Shown here piece after piece: positions 8,831 to 16,992 of a stretch of 32,134 nt of DNA. The notes beneath the pieces were generated by a model. The model was not told the DNA's origin. It saw only the letters and a list, made by a program, of their open reading frames with translations, and made no database searches. The translations under genes were made by a program, and so were the position numbers. The stretch covers positions 1 to 32,134 of the forward strand of contig RDXK01000111.1 of NCBI GenBank assembly GCA_004292605.1, read 5' to 3'. The DNA comes from Bacteroidota bacterium. GTDB taxonomy: Bacteria > Bacteroidota > Bacteroidia > Chitinophagales > Chitinophagaceae. Position 1 is the first letter of the stretch. Each line of letters starts with the position of its first letter.

Positions 8831-8960
8831 TTATGTACAATGTCATTGGGTTTATTAACAGATTTTTGTAGTTATTAACAGGTTTTTTGCATAAATCAGG
8901 TGGTTTTCCCCGCAAAACCTTGCTGTGATTGATTATGAGCTAATTATGTGTTGTGGATAA
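8831..8960. repeat. Tandem 20-base repeats and DnaA-box-like 9-mers upstream of mraZ
   Basis: TTATTAACAG occurs at 8852-8861 and 8872-8881, heading two tandem 20-base units (15 of 20 positions identical). A related 9-mer, TTATGTACA, begins 21 bases earlier at 8831. A perfect DnaA box in reverse orientation, TGTGGATAA, lies at 8952-8960. The repeated 9-mers each differ from TTATCCACA at two positions. The spacing of about two helical turns suggests protein binding on one face of the DNA. The binding protein is inferred, not shown. Confidence 0.4.
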
Positions 8961-8977
8961 AATGGATGACGCATTTA

Positions 8978-9012
8978 GGGTTAAAAAGTGGGAAAAAGTG
9001 TTATTTTGTGGT
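8978..9012 (+). promoter_or_regulatory. Probable MraZ operator
   Basis: Four 5-mers begin exactly 10 bases apart: GGGTT (8978), GTGGG (8988), GTGTT (8998) and GTGGT (9008), separated by A- or T-rich 5-base spacers. Known MraZ sites are direct repeats of this kind (GTGGG with 5-base spacers in E. coli; a thrice repeated AAAGTG[T/G] in Mycoplasma). AAAGTGG and AAAGTGT are literally present at 8985 and 8995. The array ends 23 bases before the mraZ start codon, where a repressor would autoregulate the operon. Confidence 0.75.
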
Positions 9013-9035
9013 AATCACACATCAAAAACCATCCA

Positions 9036-9491
9036 TTGATAGCATTTTTAGGTGAATACGAAGCTACAGTAGACGCAAAAGGGCGTTTTCTACTTCCGGC
9101 CGGCTTTAAAAAGCAGCTGGCAGAAGGGGAAGTGCGTTTTGTGCTCAACCGTGGTTTTGAAAATTGCCTAACGCTGTACCCACTACAAAGCTGGGCGCCC
9201 GTTTTTGAAAAAGTAAATTCCTTAAATGAATTCGACCCTAAAGTGCGGGCTTTTCGTAGACAGTTTTTGGGCGGTGCTACTGAGGTGGAATTGGATAGTG
9301 CAGGCCGTTTATTACTACCTGCCAATTTGAAAGAGTTTGCTGGTTTAGAAAAGGATATCATTTTAGTAGCTGCCACCAATAAAATTGAAATTTGGAACGC
9401 TACTACCTATAAAAATTTATTTACCGCCATTTCTCCAGAAGCGTTTAGCGAGCTAGCTATGGAAGTAATGGGAACGCTTCAAAAACCCTAA
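9036..9491 (+). CDS. mraZ: Transcriptional regulator MraZ
   Basis: DNA-binding protein of 151 residues that controls the dcw operon it heads; it forms a ring with each subunit carrying two SpoVT/AbrB-like halves. Both halves show the family's D-x3-R signature: VDAKGRFLLP at residues 12-21 (D13, R17) and LDSAGRLLLP at 86-95 (D87, R91). The start is a TTG at 9036: the resulting MIAFLGEYEATVDAKGR matches the family N-terminus, and no ATG lies nearby. It ends one base before the rsmH start, so the two are cotranscribed. Autoregulation is likely through the repeat array at 8978-9012. Confidence 0.95.
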   Translation: MIAFLGEYEATVDAKGRFLLPAGFKKQLAEGEVRFVLNRGFENCLTLYPLQSWAPVFEKVNSLNEFDPKVRAFRRQFLGGATEVELDSAGRLLLPANLKEFAGLEKDIILVAATNKIEIWNATTYKNLFTAISPEAFSELAMEVMGTLQKP

Positions 9492-9492
9492 A

Positions 9493-10413
9493 GTGCAAGT
9501 ACAAACTTACCATATACCTGTACTGTATCAGGAGTGTTTAGAGGCATTGCAAATACGTGCCGATGGCGTGTATGTAGACTGTACCTATGGCGGTGGTGGA
9601 CATAGCAAAGGAATTTTGGAAAGGTTAGGACCCGATGGAAAGCTATTTGCTTTTGACCAAGATGCCGATGCGGCTGCCAATGTAGTGGCCGATGAGCGAC
9701 TGGTATTTATACCCCATAATTTCAAACACTTACAGCGGTTTTTACGCTTGCATGGTGTGGCCAAGGTGGATGGTGTACTGGCCGATTTGGGTGTAAGCAG
9801 TCACCAATTTGATACCGGCGAACGTGGATTTTCTACCCGGTTTGATGGGCCGCTAGATATGCGAATGGATACTAGTAGCACAGTTACCGCGGCCGATGTG
9901 ATAGCCACCTACACGGAACAACAGCTGCACAAGCTTTTTGAAAAATACGGCGAAGTAACCAATAGCAAAACCTTGGCAAGGTATATAGTACAACAGCGTG
10001 TGGTGGTAAAACCTACTACCATTCAAATGTTTAAGCAAATGCTAGCACCAATGGTAAAGGGACTGCCCCAGAAATATTGGGCTCAAGTGTTCCAGGCTTT
10101 GCGGATAGAGGTGAACAATGAATTGGGGGTTTTGGAAGAATTGCTGAGCCAGTTGACAGATGTAATAAAACCCGGTGGAAGGGCTGCCATTATTACGTTT
10201 CATTCCTTAGAGGATAGGCTGGTAAAAAATGTTTTTAAAAATGTGACGGAAGAAGATGTGAACGACCCTTTTGGAAACAAGCCCGTAGTGCAGCATTGGA
10301 AGATGGTGCATAAAAAACCTATTGAGGCTACTGCGGAAGAGTTAAAAGCCAACCCACGTAGCCGAAGTGCCAAACTAAGAGTAGCAGAGAAACAACATGC
10401 AGCAACAGAGTAA
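9493..10413 (+). CDS. rsmH: 16S rRNA (cytosine1402-N4)-methyltransferase
   Basis: Methylates N4 of C1402 in the ribosomal P site (formerly MraW). The S-adenosylmethionine site is seen in YVDCTYGGGGHSKGIL (residues 27-42) and FAFDQDADA (52-60). The catalytic-domain signature DGVLADLGVSSHQFD follows near 95-109, then FSTRFDGPLDMRMD, AIITFHSLEDRLVK near 230 and the C-terminal NPRSRSAKLRVAEK. The start is GTG at 9493, one base after the mraZ stop. The 306-residue length is normal. The 3' end overlaps ftsL by 17 bases. Confidence 0.96.
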   Translation: MQVQTYHIPVLYQECLEALQIRADGVYVDCTYGGGGHSKGILERLGPDGKLFAFDQDADAAANVVADERLVFIPHNFKHLQRFLRLHGVAKVDGVLADLGVSSHQFDTGERGFSTRFDGPLDMRMDTSSTVTAADVIATYTEQQLHKLFEKYGEVTNSKTLARYIVQQRVVVKPTTIQMFKQMLAPMVKGLPQKYWAQVFQALRIEVNNELGVLEELLSQLTDVIKPGGRAAIITFHSLEDRLVKNVFKNVTEEDVNDPFGNKPVVQHWKMVHKKPIEATAEELKANPRSRSAKLRVAEKQHAATE

Positions 10414-10714
10414 AAAAAATACGTACATCAGTCAGGTATTTAACTATCAGTGGATAGTTACCAATGTGCCTTTTTTTTTATACGTGGCCTTGCTGGCAAT
10501 AGTGTACATAGCCAATGGGCACTATGCCGATAAAACGATTAGGGATATTAACCAAACTGCCAAAGAAATAAAGCAGTTGCAAAACGAATATAAAACGCTG
10601 AAAAGCGAGCTGATGTTTAAAAGTAGGGAAGCCGAATTGATAAAAGCAGCAGCGCCTTTAGGCTTGCAAATACCTACGGAACCCACGCAAAGAATACCAT
10701 TACAAAAAAACTAG
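10397..10714 (+). CDS. ftsL: FtsL-like division protein
   Basis: Small bitopic membrane protein of 105 residues in the position of ftsL, between rsmH and ftsI. It has a cytoplasmic N-terminus, one transmembrane helix (about 23-40, PFFLYVALLAIVYIAN) and a coiled coil with Leu/Ile/Lys heptads (about 48-82), then a short C-terminal tail. FtsL-type proteins bind FtsQ and activate FtsW/FtsI at the septum. Sequence conservation in this family is low, so the call rests on topology and position. The ATG at 10397 lies inside the end of rsmH, suggesting translational coupling. Confidence 0.85.
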   Translation: MQQQSKKNTYISQVFNYQWIVTNVPFFLYVALLAIVYIANGHYADKTIRDINQTAKEIKQLQNEYKTLKSELMFKSREAELIKAAAPLGLQIPTEPTQRIPLQKN

Positions 10715-10717
10715 ACA

Positions 10718-12859
10718 ATGAGTGTAAATAATGCCGAAGTAAAAAAAGACATCCTATGGAGGGTGTACTTGGGCTTTATTGTATTGTTTTTATTGGGCGG
10801 TGTTATTTTATACAAGGCCGTGGCAATTCAAAAAATAGAAGGTGCTCACTGGCGGGAACTTGCTAAAAAAATGCACCAAAAAGATATGCGTATTGAGCCC
10901 GAACGTGGCACTATTTATAGCGAGGATAAACAAATGCTTAGCACTAGCGTACCACAGTACGATGTATATATAGATTTTGGTGCCGATGGTTTACGCGAAA
11001 ATGCGGGTAAACTTTTCAGACAACATGTAGATAGTTTAAGTATATGTTTAGCCAATTTGTTTGGCGATTATTCTGCTGCACAATACAACCGTTTATTGAA
11101 AGCAAAATACCAAGAAAAGGATCGATATTTTTTATTGCAAAAAAAAGTAAGCTTTCGCCAGTACGAAACCATGAAACAGTTTCCGCTGGTGCGTTTAGGC
11201 CGAAACAAAAGTGGCTTTATAGCTACTAATAAAAGTTTTCGTTTAAACCCATACCAGTTATTGGCTTACCGTACGGTGGGTTTAGAACGAGAGAATGCCC
11301 AGAAAGTAGGTATAGAGCAAGCGTATGATACTTATTTGCGTGGTGTGGAAGGTAAACAATTGGTGCGATTTATAGGGGGTGGGTATGCCGTACCGGTAGA
11401 TGAGGAGCCCGAAATAGAACCTGAAAATGGGAGCGATGTATATACTTCCTTAAACATACATATTCAGGAAATTACCGAGAACGCATTGATGAAAATGATG
11501 CTGGAAAATGAAGCTGAACACGGCTGTGCTATAGTGATGGAAGTAGCCACAGGCAAAATAAAAGCAGTAGCAAATCTAGGTCGTGTAGCTCCGGGTAAAT
11601 ACTGGGAAAACATGAACTATGCTTTACAGCCTAGCGAACCTGGAAGTACCTTCAAACTAGCCACTTTGCTTACGGCTTTTGAAACAGGAAAAATTAACCA
11701 AAACACGGTAGTAAATTTAGAAGGTGGCACGTGGAGTGTGGGTGGACGAACCGTGTACGATAGTGAAAAGCATGGCCGATATGAGGTTACCACCAAGCGT
11801 GCTTTTGAGTTAAGCTCTAATGTAGGTATGGCTAAAATAGCATTGCAAACCTTTGGTAGCAATCCTAATAAATACATACAAAGTTTACAGGAATTGGGTT
11901 TTACCTCTAAAACGGGAATTGATATTTCCGGCGAGGGCAGTCCTATCATCTTCACACCCGCCAGTAAATACTGGAGCAATACTACCCTGCCGTGGATGAG
12001 TTTTGGGTACAATCTTACTATATCTCCCCTGCGTACGGCTATGCTGTACAATGCGGTAGCAAATAATGGTACCATGATGAAGCCTTATTTGGTTACTAGT
12101 ATTCAGCGGGAGGCAGAAGCTATCAAACAATTTGAACCTACCGTAGTAAAAAAATCCATTTGTTCACCCGCTACGTTGGCTCAATTAAAAAGCTGTTTGG
12201 TAGGTACCACTACCGAGGAAGGTGCTACTGCATTTGCCTTGTTTAAAAATTCGCCTTATACGGTGGCAGGTAAAACGGGTACGGCCTTGGTGGCAGAAGG
12301 AAAATTGGGTTATAGCAATCATGTATACCAATCCTCTTTTGCAGGTTATTTCCCAGCTAACAACCCAAAATACACCATTGTAGTAGTAATAAAAAATAAG
12401 CCACATGCTGCTAAAATTTATGGTGCGTTAGTGGCTGGCCCAGTGTTTAAAGAAATATCGGACAGATTATATACCCTGTTTATTCGTGGGGCACAAAGCT
12501 CATTACCCGATAGTAGTTTAAGAGCCGATTCTACTTTATACAATTATACTTTATTAGAAAAGCATGCCACTCAAATTTCGAAAAAATTAGGTGTGCAAGT
12601 AGCCGGCACTACCAGCAAAAGAAACGAGTTTGTAGAAGTATGTTTTACCAAGCAAGCCAAGGCAAGTGTAAAGGAAAAAGCATTATCGGAAACCACCGTG
12701 CCGCAGGTACAAGGCATGGTTTTGAAAGATGCTCTATATGCCTGCGAACGTATAGGCTTACAAGTAAAAGCAGTAGGTAAAGGCAGGGTAACTGCACAAA
12801 ACAAATTGCCCGGAAGTAGTTATAAAAAAGGTGAAATAATAGAACTTATTTTAAAATAA
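10718..12859 (+). CDS. ftsI: Septal peptidoglycan transpeptidase (PBP3/FtsI) with PASTA domain
   Basis: Class B penicillin-binding protein of 713 residues that crosslinks septal peptidoglycan. It has one transmembrane helix (about 14-32), a dimerisation/pedestal region starting at RIEPERGTIY, and a transpeptidase domain with all three active-site motifs: S310 in EPGSTFK, S366-S367-N368 and K519-T520-G521. The end carries a PASTA-like domain (about 660-713) beginning VPQVQGMVLKDAL and ending IIELILK. The stop shares one base with the murE start (TAATG), so translation is coupled. FtsW, its glycosyltransferase partner, is encoded four genes downstream. Confidence 0.95.
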   Translation: MSVNNAEVKKDILWRVYLGFIVLFLLGGVILYKAVAIQKIEGAHWRELAKKMHQKDMRIEPERGTIYSEDKQMLSTSVPQYDVYIDFGADGLRENAGKLFRQHVDSLSICLANLFGDYSAAQYNRLLKAKYQEKDRYFLLQKKVSFRQYETMKQFPLVRLGRNKSGFIATNKSFRLNPYQLLAYRTVGLERENAQKVGIEQAYDTYLRGVEGKQLVRFIGGGYAVPVDEEPEIEPENGSDVYTSLNIHIQEITENALMKMMLENEAEHGCAIVMEVATGKIKAVANLGRVAPGKYWENMNYALQPSEPGSTFKLATLLTAFETGKINQNTVVNLEGGTWSVGGRTVYDSEKHGRYEVTTKRAFELSSNVGMAKIALQTFGSNPNKYIQSLQELGFTSKTGIDISGEGSPIIFTPASKYWSNTTLPWMSFGYNLTISPLRTAMLYNAVANNGTMMKPYLVTSIQREAEAIKQFEPTVVKKSICSPATLAQLKSCLVGTTTEEGATAFALFKNSPYTVAGKTGTALVAEGKLGYSNHVYQSSFAGYFPANNPKYTIVVVIKNKPHAAKIYGALVAGPVFKEISDRLYTLFIRGAQSSLPDSSLRADSTLYNYTLLEKHATQISKKLGVQVAGTTSKRNEFVEVCFTKQAKASVKEKALSETTVPQVQGMVLKDALYACERIGLQVKAVGKGRVTAQNKLPGSSYKKGEIIELILK

Positions 12860-14322
12860 TGCATACAAGTATATCCTATATTCAATCGCTTATACAGCCC
12901 ACAAAAGTGGTGGCTGGTACTGCTGTAGATATTACCGGTATTGCCATTAATTCTAAGGAAGTAGAAGCTGGTTTTTGTTTTGCTGATTGGCGTAGTGTAA
13001 CTACCCAACAGTCGTACGTGGAGCAAGCCATAGAAATGGGTGCCCATGCGGTGATTACTACATCGTTACCTTCACATTTACACCCGCATGTAACCTATTG
13101 GGTAGTAGCAGATTTACCAAAAGCTACCGCCATTGTAGCCAATCATTTATTCGATTCGCCTTCGCAGAAATTACAAATAGTAGGTGTTACTGGTACCAAT
13201 GGTAAAACCACGGTGGCTACTATGCTGTACAAACTGTTTACCGCTATGGGTTTTACCTGTGGCTTAATAGGTACCGTACATATAAAAGTAGGCAACACTA
13301 CGGTGGATGCTACACATACTACACCCGATGTAATTACGCTTTTTAAACTATTACAGCGTATGCATCAGCAGGGCTGTACCCATGTATTTATGGAGTGTAG
13401 CAGCCACGCCATACACCAGCAGCGTATAGCGGGAATACAGTTTACCGGTGCCATCTTTACCAATATTACACACGACCATCTAGATTATCATAAAACCTTT
13501 GATGAGTACATACGTGTAAAGAAAATGTTATTCGATGGTTTATCGGCCGATGCTTTTGCGATATCCAATGCCGACGATAAGCGGGGAACCATTATGCTGC
13601 AAAATACAGCTGCCAAGCAAGTGTATTATGGTTTAAAAAATGCTGCTGACGTAAAAGGAAAAATAATAGATAATTCCTTGCTCGGCTTACAAATGATGAT
13701 GAACCAAGTGGAAGTGCATTTACGACTGATTGGTGAGTTTAACGCCTATAATTCTTTGGCCGTTTATGCCGCCGCCTTGGCTTTACAGCAACCAGCAGAT
13801 AAGGTTTTACTTGCTTTAAGTGCTATTACTGGTGCCGATGGTAGGTTCGATTATATGTTGAGTAAGTCTGGCATTTTAGCTATTGTAGATTATGCCCATA
13901 CACCTGATGCATTAGAGAATGTTTTAGTAACTATTAAGAAGTTTAAAAAGGGTTTCGAAAATGTGTATACCGTTGTAGGTTGTGGTGGTGATAGAGATGC
14001 TGCCAAACGCCCCATTATGGCACAAATAGCATGCGACTACAGTGAAAAAGCTATTCTTACAAGCGACAATCCTAGAACAGAAAATCCGCTAGCTATTTTA
14101 CAGCAAATGACGGCAAATCTCTCTAGTAGTGCCAAGCGAAGATTGGTAGTGGTAGAGGATAGAAAGGAAGCCATTTACTTGGCGGTAGAGCAAGCCAAGA
14201 AAGAAGATATTATTTTGATTGCGGGTAAAGGGCATGAAACTTATCAAGAAATAATGGGTGTGAAATATCCGTTCAATGATAAGGAAGTAGTAGCCAACGC
14301 ATTTAACCATTTTAATAAATAA
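12859..14322 (+). CDS. murE: UDP-MurNAc-L-Ala-D-Glu:meso-diaminopimelate ligase
   Basis: Cytoplasmic ATP-dependent ligase that adds the third stem-peptide residue. The ATP-binding loop TGTNGKTT is at residues 111-118, the Mur ligase [12 protein letters not shown] near 200, and GKGHE near 460. D403-N404-P405-R406 (DNPR) is the signature for meso-diaminopimelate rather than lysine, so the organism should have DAP-type peptidoglycan. The length of 487 residues is typical. murF, which follows murE in many bacteria, is absent here; mraY comes next, 7 bases after the stop. Confidence 0.96.
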   Translation: MHTSISYIQSLIQPTKVVAGTAVDITGIAINSKEVEAGFCFADWRSVTTQQSYVEQAIEMGAHAVITTSLPSHLHPHVTYWVVADLPKATAIVANHLFDSPSQKLQIVGVTGTNGKTTVATMLYKLFTAMGFTCGLIGTVHIKVGNTTVDATHTTPDVITLFKLLQRMHQQGCTHVFMECSSHAIHQQRIAGIQFTGAIFTNITHDHLDYHKTFDEYIRVKKMLFDGLSADAFAISNADDKRGTIMLQNTAAKQVYYGLKNAADVKGKIIDNSLLGLQMMMNQVEVHLRLIGEFNAYNSLAVYAAALALQQPADKVLLALSAITGADGRFDYMLSKSGILAIVDYAHTPDALENVLVTIKKFKKGFENVYTVVGCGGDRDAAKRPIMAQIACDYSEKAILTSDNPRTENPLAILQQMTANLSSSAKRRLVVVEDRKEAIYLAVEQAKKEDIILIAGKGHETYQEIMGVKYPFNDKEVVANAFNHFNK

Positions 14323-14329
14323 CTGCTAT

Positions 14330-15646
14330 ATGTTATACTATTTAGTACAAACATTACAAGAATATAAAATTGCAGGTTTAGGCTTGTTCCAGTTTATTAC
14401 ATTCCGGGTAGCATTGGCGGTACTTTTGTCGCTCATCATTGCTACCGTATATGGTAAGCGATTGATTTTGTTTTTACAAAAAAAGCAAATTGGGGAAACG
14501 GTAAGAGATTTAGGTTTAGCAGGCGAGCAGCAAAAAAAAGGAACGCCAACCATGGGTGGAATAATCATTATTTTATCTATCATTATTCCAACTTTATTGT
14601 TTGCCGACTTAAATAAAGTATACATACGTTTAATGCTTTTGTGTACCGTATGGTTAGGTTTGATTGGCTTTTTGGATGATTACTTTAAAATAAAAGCTCG
14701 TAGAAAGGCACAAGCTCTTGGCGAGAAGTATAAAAAGCAGGATAGCGATGGCTTAGCAGGTATATCAAAAATTATTGGTCAGGTAGGTTTAGGCGTTATC
14801 ATTGGAGCCACGCTATATTTTAGTAATAGTGTAGTGCTTGAACGGGAATTACTCGGCAATACCACCGCAGTAGCTGCCGTAATTAATACCGGTGAACGAG
14901 CCGCTAAAGACACCAATAAAATTACTCGTGTAATTGATGGCAAGGAGCGAACTTTTGTAAAAGTAAAAACACCCATTACTACTATTCCGTTTGTAAAAAA
15001 TCATGAGTTTAATTATAGTAAGTTAATTAGCTGGATGGGCCCTTCGGCTGATAAGTTTACTTGGATTGTATATATCATCATTGTGGTATTTATAGTTACC
15101 GCAGTATCCAACGGGGCAAATATTACGGATGGTTTAGATGGATTAGCAGCAGGCGTAAGTGCTATAATTGGCGCTGGTATTGGTGTTTTTATTTATGTAA
15201 GTGGTAACTACAAATTTGCCGAATACTTAAATATTATGTACATACCCAATCTGGGTGAGTTGAGTATTTTCGTTGGTGCTTTTGTAGGGGCTTGTATCGG
15301 ATTTTTATGGTACAATGCTTACCCAGCCCAAGTGTTTATGGGCGATACGGGCAGCCTTGCCATTGGTGGTATCATTGCATCGCTAGCCATCATTGTACGG
15401 AAGGAATTATTGATACCTATTTTTTGCGGTGTGTTTTTAATTGAAAACCTAAGTGTAATTATTCAAGTTTCCTACTTTAAGTATACCAAGAAAAAATATG
15501 GTGAGGGTAGAAGGGTTTTTCTTATGAGCCCATTGCACCATCATTATCAAAAAAAGGGTTTCCATGAAAGTAAAATAGCCGTAAGGTTTTGGATAGTAAC
15601 CATTTTGTGTGTAGTAGCCAGTATTCTAACCCTTAAAATCCGATAA
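14330..15646 (+). CDS. mraY: Phospho-MurNAc-pentapeptide transferase (lipid I synthase), enlarged form
   Basis: Integral membrane enzyme that transfers phospho-MurNAc-pentapeptide to undecaprenyl phosphate. Family motifs are GTPTMGG (near 64-70), catalytic D116-D117 in [19 protein letters not shown] (D267, D270), MGDTGS with catalytic D339, and PLHHHYQ near 402. The protein has 438 residues against about 360 in E. coli. The extra length, about 72 residues, lies between the DD motif and the TDGLDG motif. It falls mostly at residues 165-240, a polar loop that should face the periplasm. Enlarged MraY is, to my knowledge, usual in Bacteroidota. Confidence 0.95.
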   Translation: MLYYLVQTLQEYKIAGLGLFQFITFRVALAVLLSLIIATVYGKRLILFLQKKQIGETVRDLGLAGEQQKKGTPTMGGIIIILSIIIPTLLFADLNKVYIRLMLLCTVWLGLIGFLDDYFKIKARRKAQALGEKYKKQDSDGLAGISKIIGQVGLGVIIGATLYFSNSVVLERELLGNTTAVAAVINTGERAAKDTNKITRVIDGKERTFVKVKTPITTIPFVKNHEFNYSKLISWMGPSADKFTWIVYIIIVVFIVTAVSNGANITDGLDGLAAGVSAIIGAGIGVFIYVSGNYKFAEYLNIMYIPNLGELSIFVGAFVGACIGFLWYNAYPAQVFMGDTGSLAIGGIIASLAIIVRKELLIPIFCGVFLIENLSVIIQVSYFKYTKKKYGEGRRVFLMSPLHHHYQKKGFHESKIAVRFWIVTILCVVASILTLKIR

Positions 15647-15651
15647 TATAC

Positions 15652-16989
15652 ATGAAGCATATTGTAATATTGGGTGGAGGTGAAAGCGGTGTGGGAGCGG
15701 CTGTATTAGCGGCTACCAAAGGCTATTCTGTTTTTTTATCGGATGGCGGTAGCTTAAAGCTTGCCTATAAAAAGGAATTGATTATTCGTTCTATACCGCA
15801 TGAAGAAGGGCAACACACCATAGAAAAAATTCTGGAAGCTAACACTGTAGTGAAAAGTCCGGGAATTGCGGAAACACACCCTGTAGTACAGCAAATACGG
15901 GCAAAAAATATCCCTATCATTTCGGAAGTAGAGTTTGCGTACCAGCATGTAGGCGATGCAAAAGTATTGGCCATTACAGGTAGCAATGGTAAAAGTACCT
16001 GCACCAGTTTGCTGCATCATATTTGTAAAACAGCCGATATAAACTGTGCACTTGTTGGCAATATAGGATTCTCCTTTGCTTGGCAAGTAGCTATCAATCC
16101 GGTAGATGTTTATGTGGTGGAAACAAGTAGTTTTCAATTAGATGATATTGTTACCTATAAACCACATGTAGCTATTTTATTGAATATAACCGAAGATCAT
16201 TTAGATAGATACAACTATCAATTTGAAAAGTACATAGAAGCCAAATTTAAGATTACCAAAAACCAGTCGGCAGATGATTTTTTCATTTACTGTGCCGACG
16301 ATGATGTAATAACCAAGCATATGAAACAAGTAGATATTTCCGCACAAAAATTACCATTTTCCATGAAGCAAGAAGTAAAAAAGGGAGCAAGTATTAAAGG
16401 CGATCAAATGATGATTCGCATCCAAGAAGAACGAGTAGCAATGAGCATTTACGATTTTGCTTTAAAAGGAAAACACAACCAATATAACACCATGGCCGCA
16501 GGCATAGCAGCAAGTACACTTGGCATTAGAAAGGAAAAAATTAGAGAGGCCGTAACTACTTTTCAAAGCTTAGAACATCGTATGGAGTTTGTAGCCACCG
16601 TACGTGGGGTAGATTTTATTAACGATAGTAAAGCCACCAATGTAAACAGCACTTGGTATGCATTAGAAAGTATGATGAAGCCTACCATACTTATTTTAGG
16701 TGGGGTAGATAAGGGAAATGACTACACGTTAATAGAAGAATTGGTAAAGGAAAAAGTGAGGGCTATTGTTTGCTTAGGTACTGATAATTCTAAAATTCAT
16801 GCGGCATTTGGTTCTTTGGTAGAAACCATTGTGGATACTGCAGCTGCTACCGATGCGGTGACCGAAGCATTCAAATTAGCCAAAAAAGGTGAAGCCATAT
16901 TATTAAGTCCGGCTTGTGCCAGTTTCGATTTATTTAAGAACTATGAGGATAGAGGTACACAGTTTAAACAAGCGGTAAAACTTTTGTAA
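15652..16989 (+). CDS. murD: UDP-MurNAc-L-alanine:D-glutamate ligase
   Basis: Adds D-glutamate to UDP-MurNAc-L-alanine in the cytoplasm. The N-terminal nucleotide-sugar site begins HIVILGGGESGVG. The ATP-binding loop is ITGSNGKST (108-116), followed by NITEDHLDRY near 180, HRMEFVATVRGVDFINDSKATN near 305-326 and the C-terminal LLSPACASFDLFKNYEDRG. The 445-residue length is normal. It starts 5 bases after mraY and ends 3 bases before ftsW. Confidence 0.96.
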   Translation: MKHIVILGGGESGVGAAVLAATKGYSVFLSDGGSLKLAYKKELIIRSIPHEEGQHTIEKILEANTVVKSPGIAETHPVVQQIRAKNIPIISEVEFAYQHVGDAKVLAITGSNGKSTCTSLLHHICKTADINCALVGNIGFSFAWQVAINPVDVYVVETSSFQLDDIVTYKPHVAILLNITEDHLDRYNYQFEKYIEAKFKITKNQSADDFFIYCADDDVITKHMKQVDISAQKLPFSMKQEVKKGASIKGDQMMIRIQEERVAMSIYDFALKGKHNQYNTMAAGIAASTLGIRKEKIREAVTTFQSLEHRMEFVATVRGVDFINDSKATNVNSTWYALESMMKPTILILGGVDKGNDYTLIEELVKEKVRAIVCLGTDNSKIHAAFGSLVETIVDTAAATDAVTEAFKLAKKGEAILLSPACASFDLFKNYEDRGTQFKQAVKLL

Positions 16990-16992
16990 ACC

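Noticed and set aside
8902-8919. Small hairpin GGTTTT-CCCCGC-AAAACC upstream of mraZ
   Set aside because: Six-base stem without a T-run; too weak to call a terminator or riboswitch.
8783-9035. Replication origin in the queA-mraZ gap
   Set aside because: Only one perfect DnaA box, no dnaA or other origin-associated gene nearby, and a ready explanation as operon control region.
8981-9379. Minus-strand 132-residue frame opposite mraZ
   Set aside because: It mirrors the mraZ coding sequence and the MraZ operator; mraZ is clearly the real gene.
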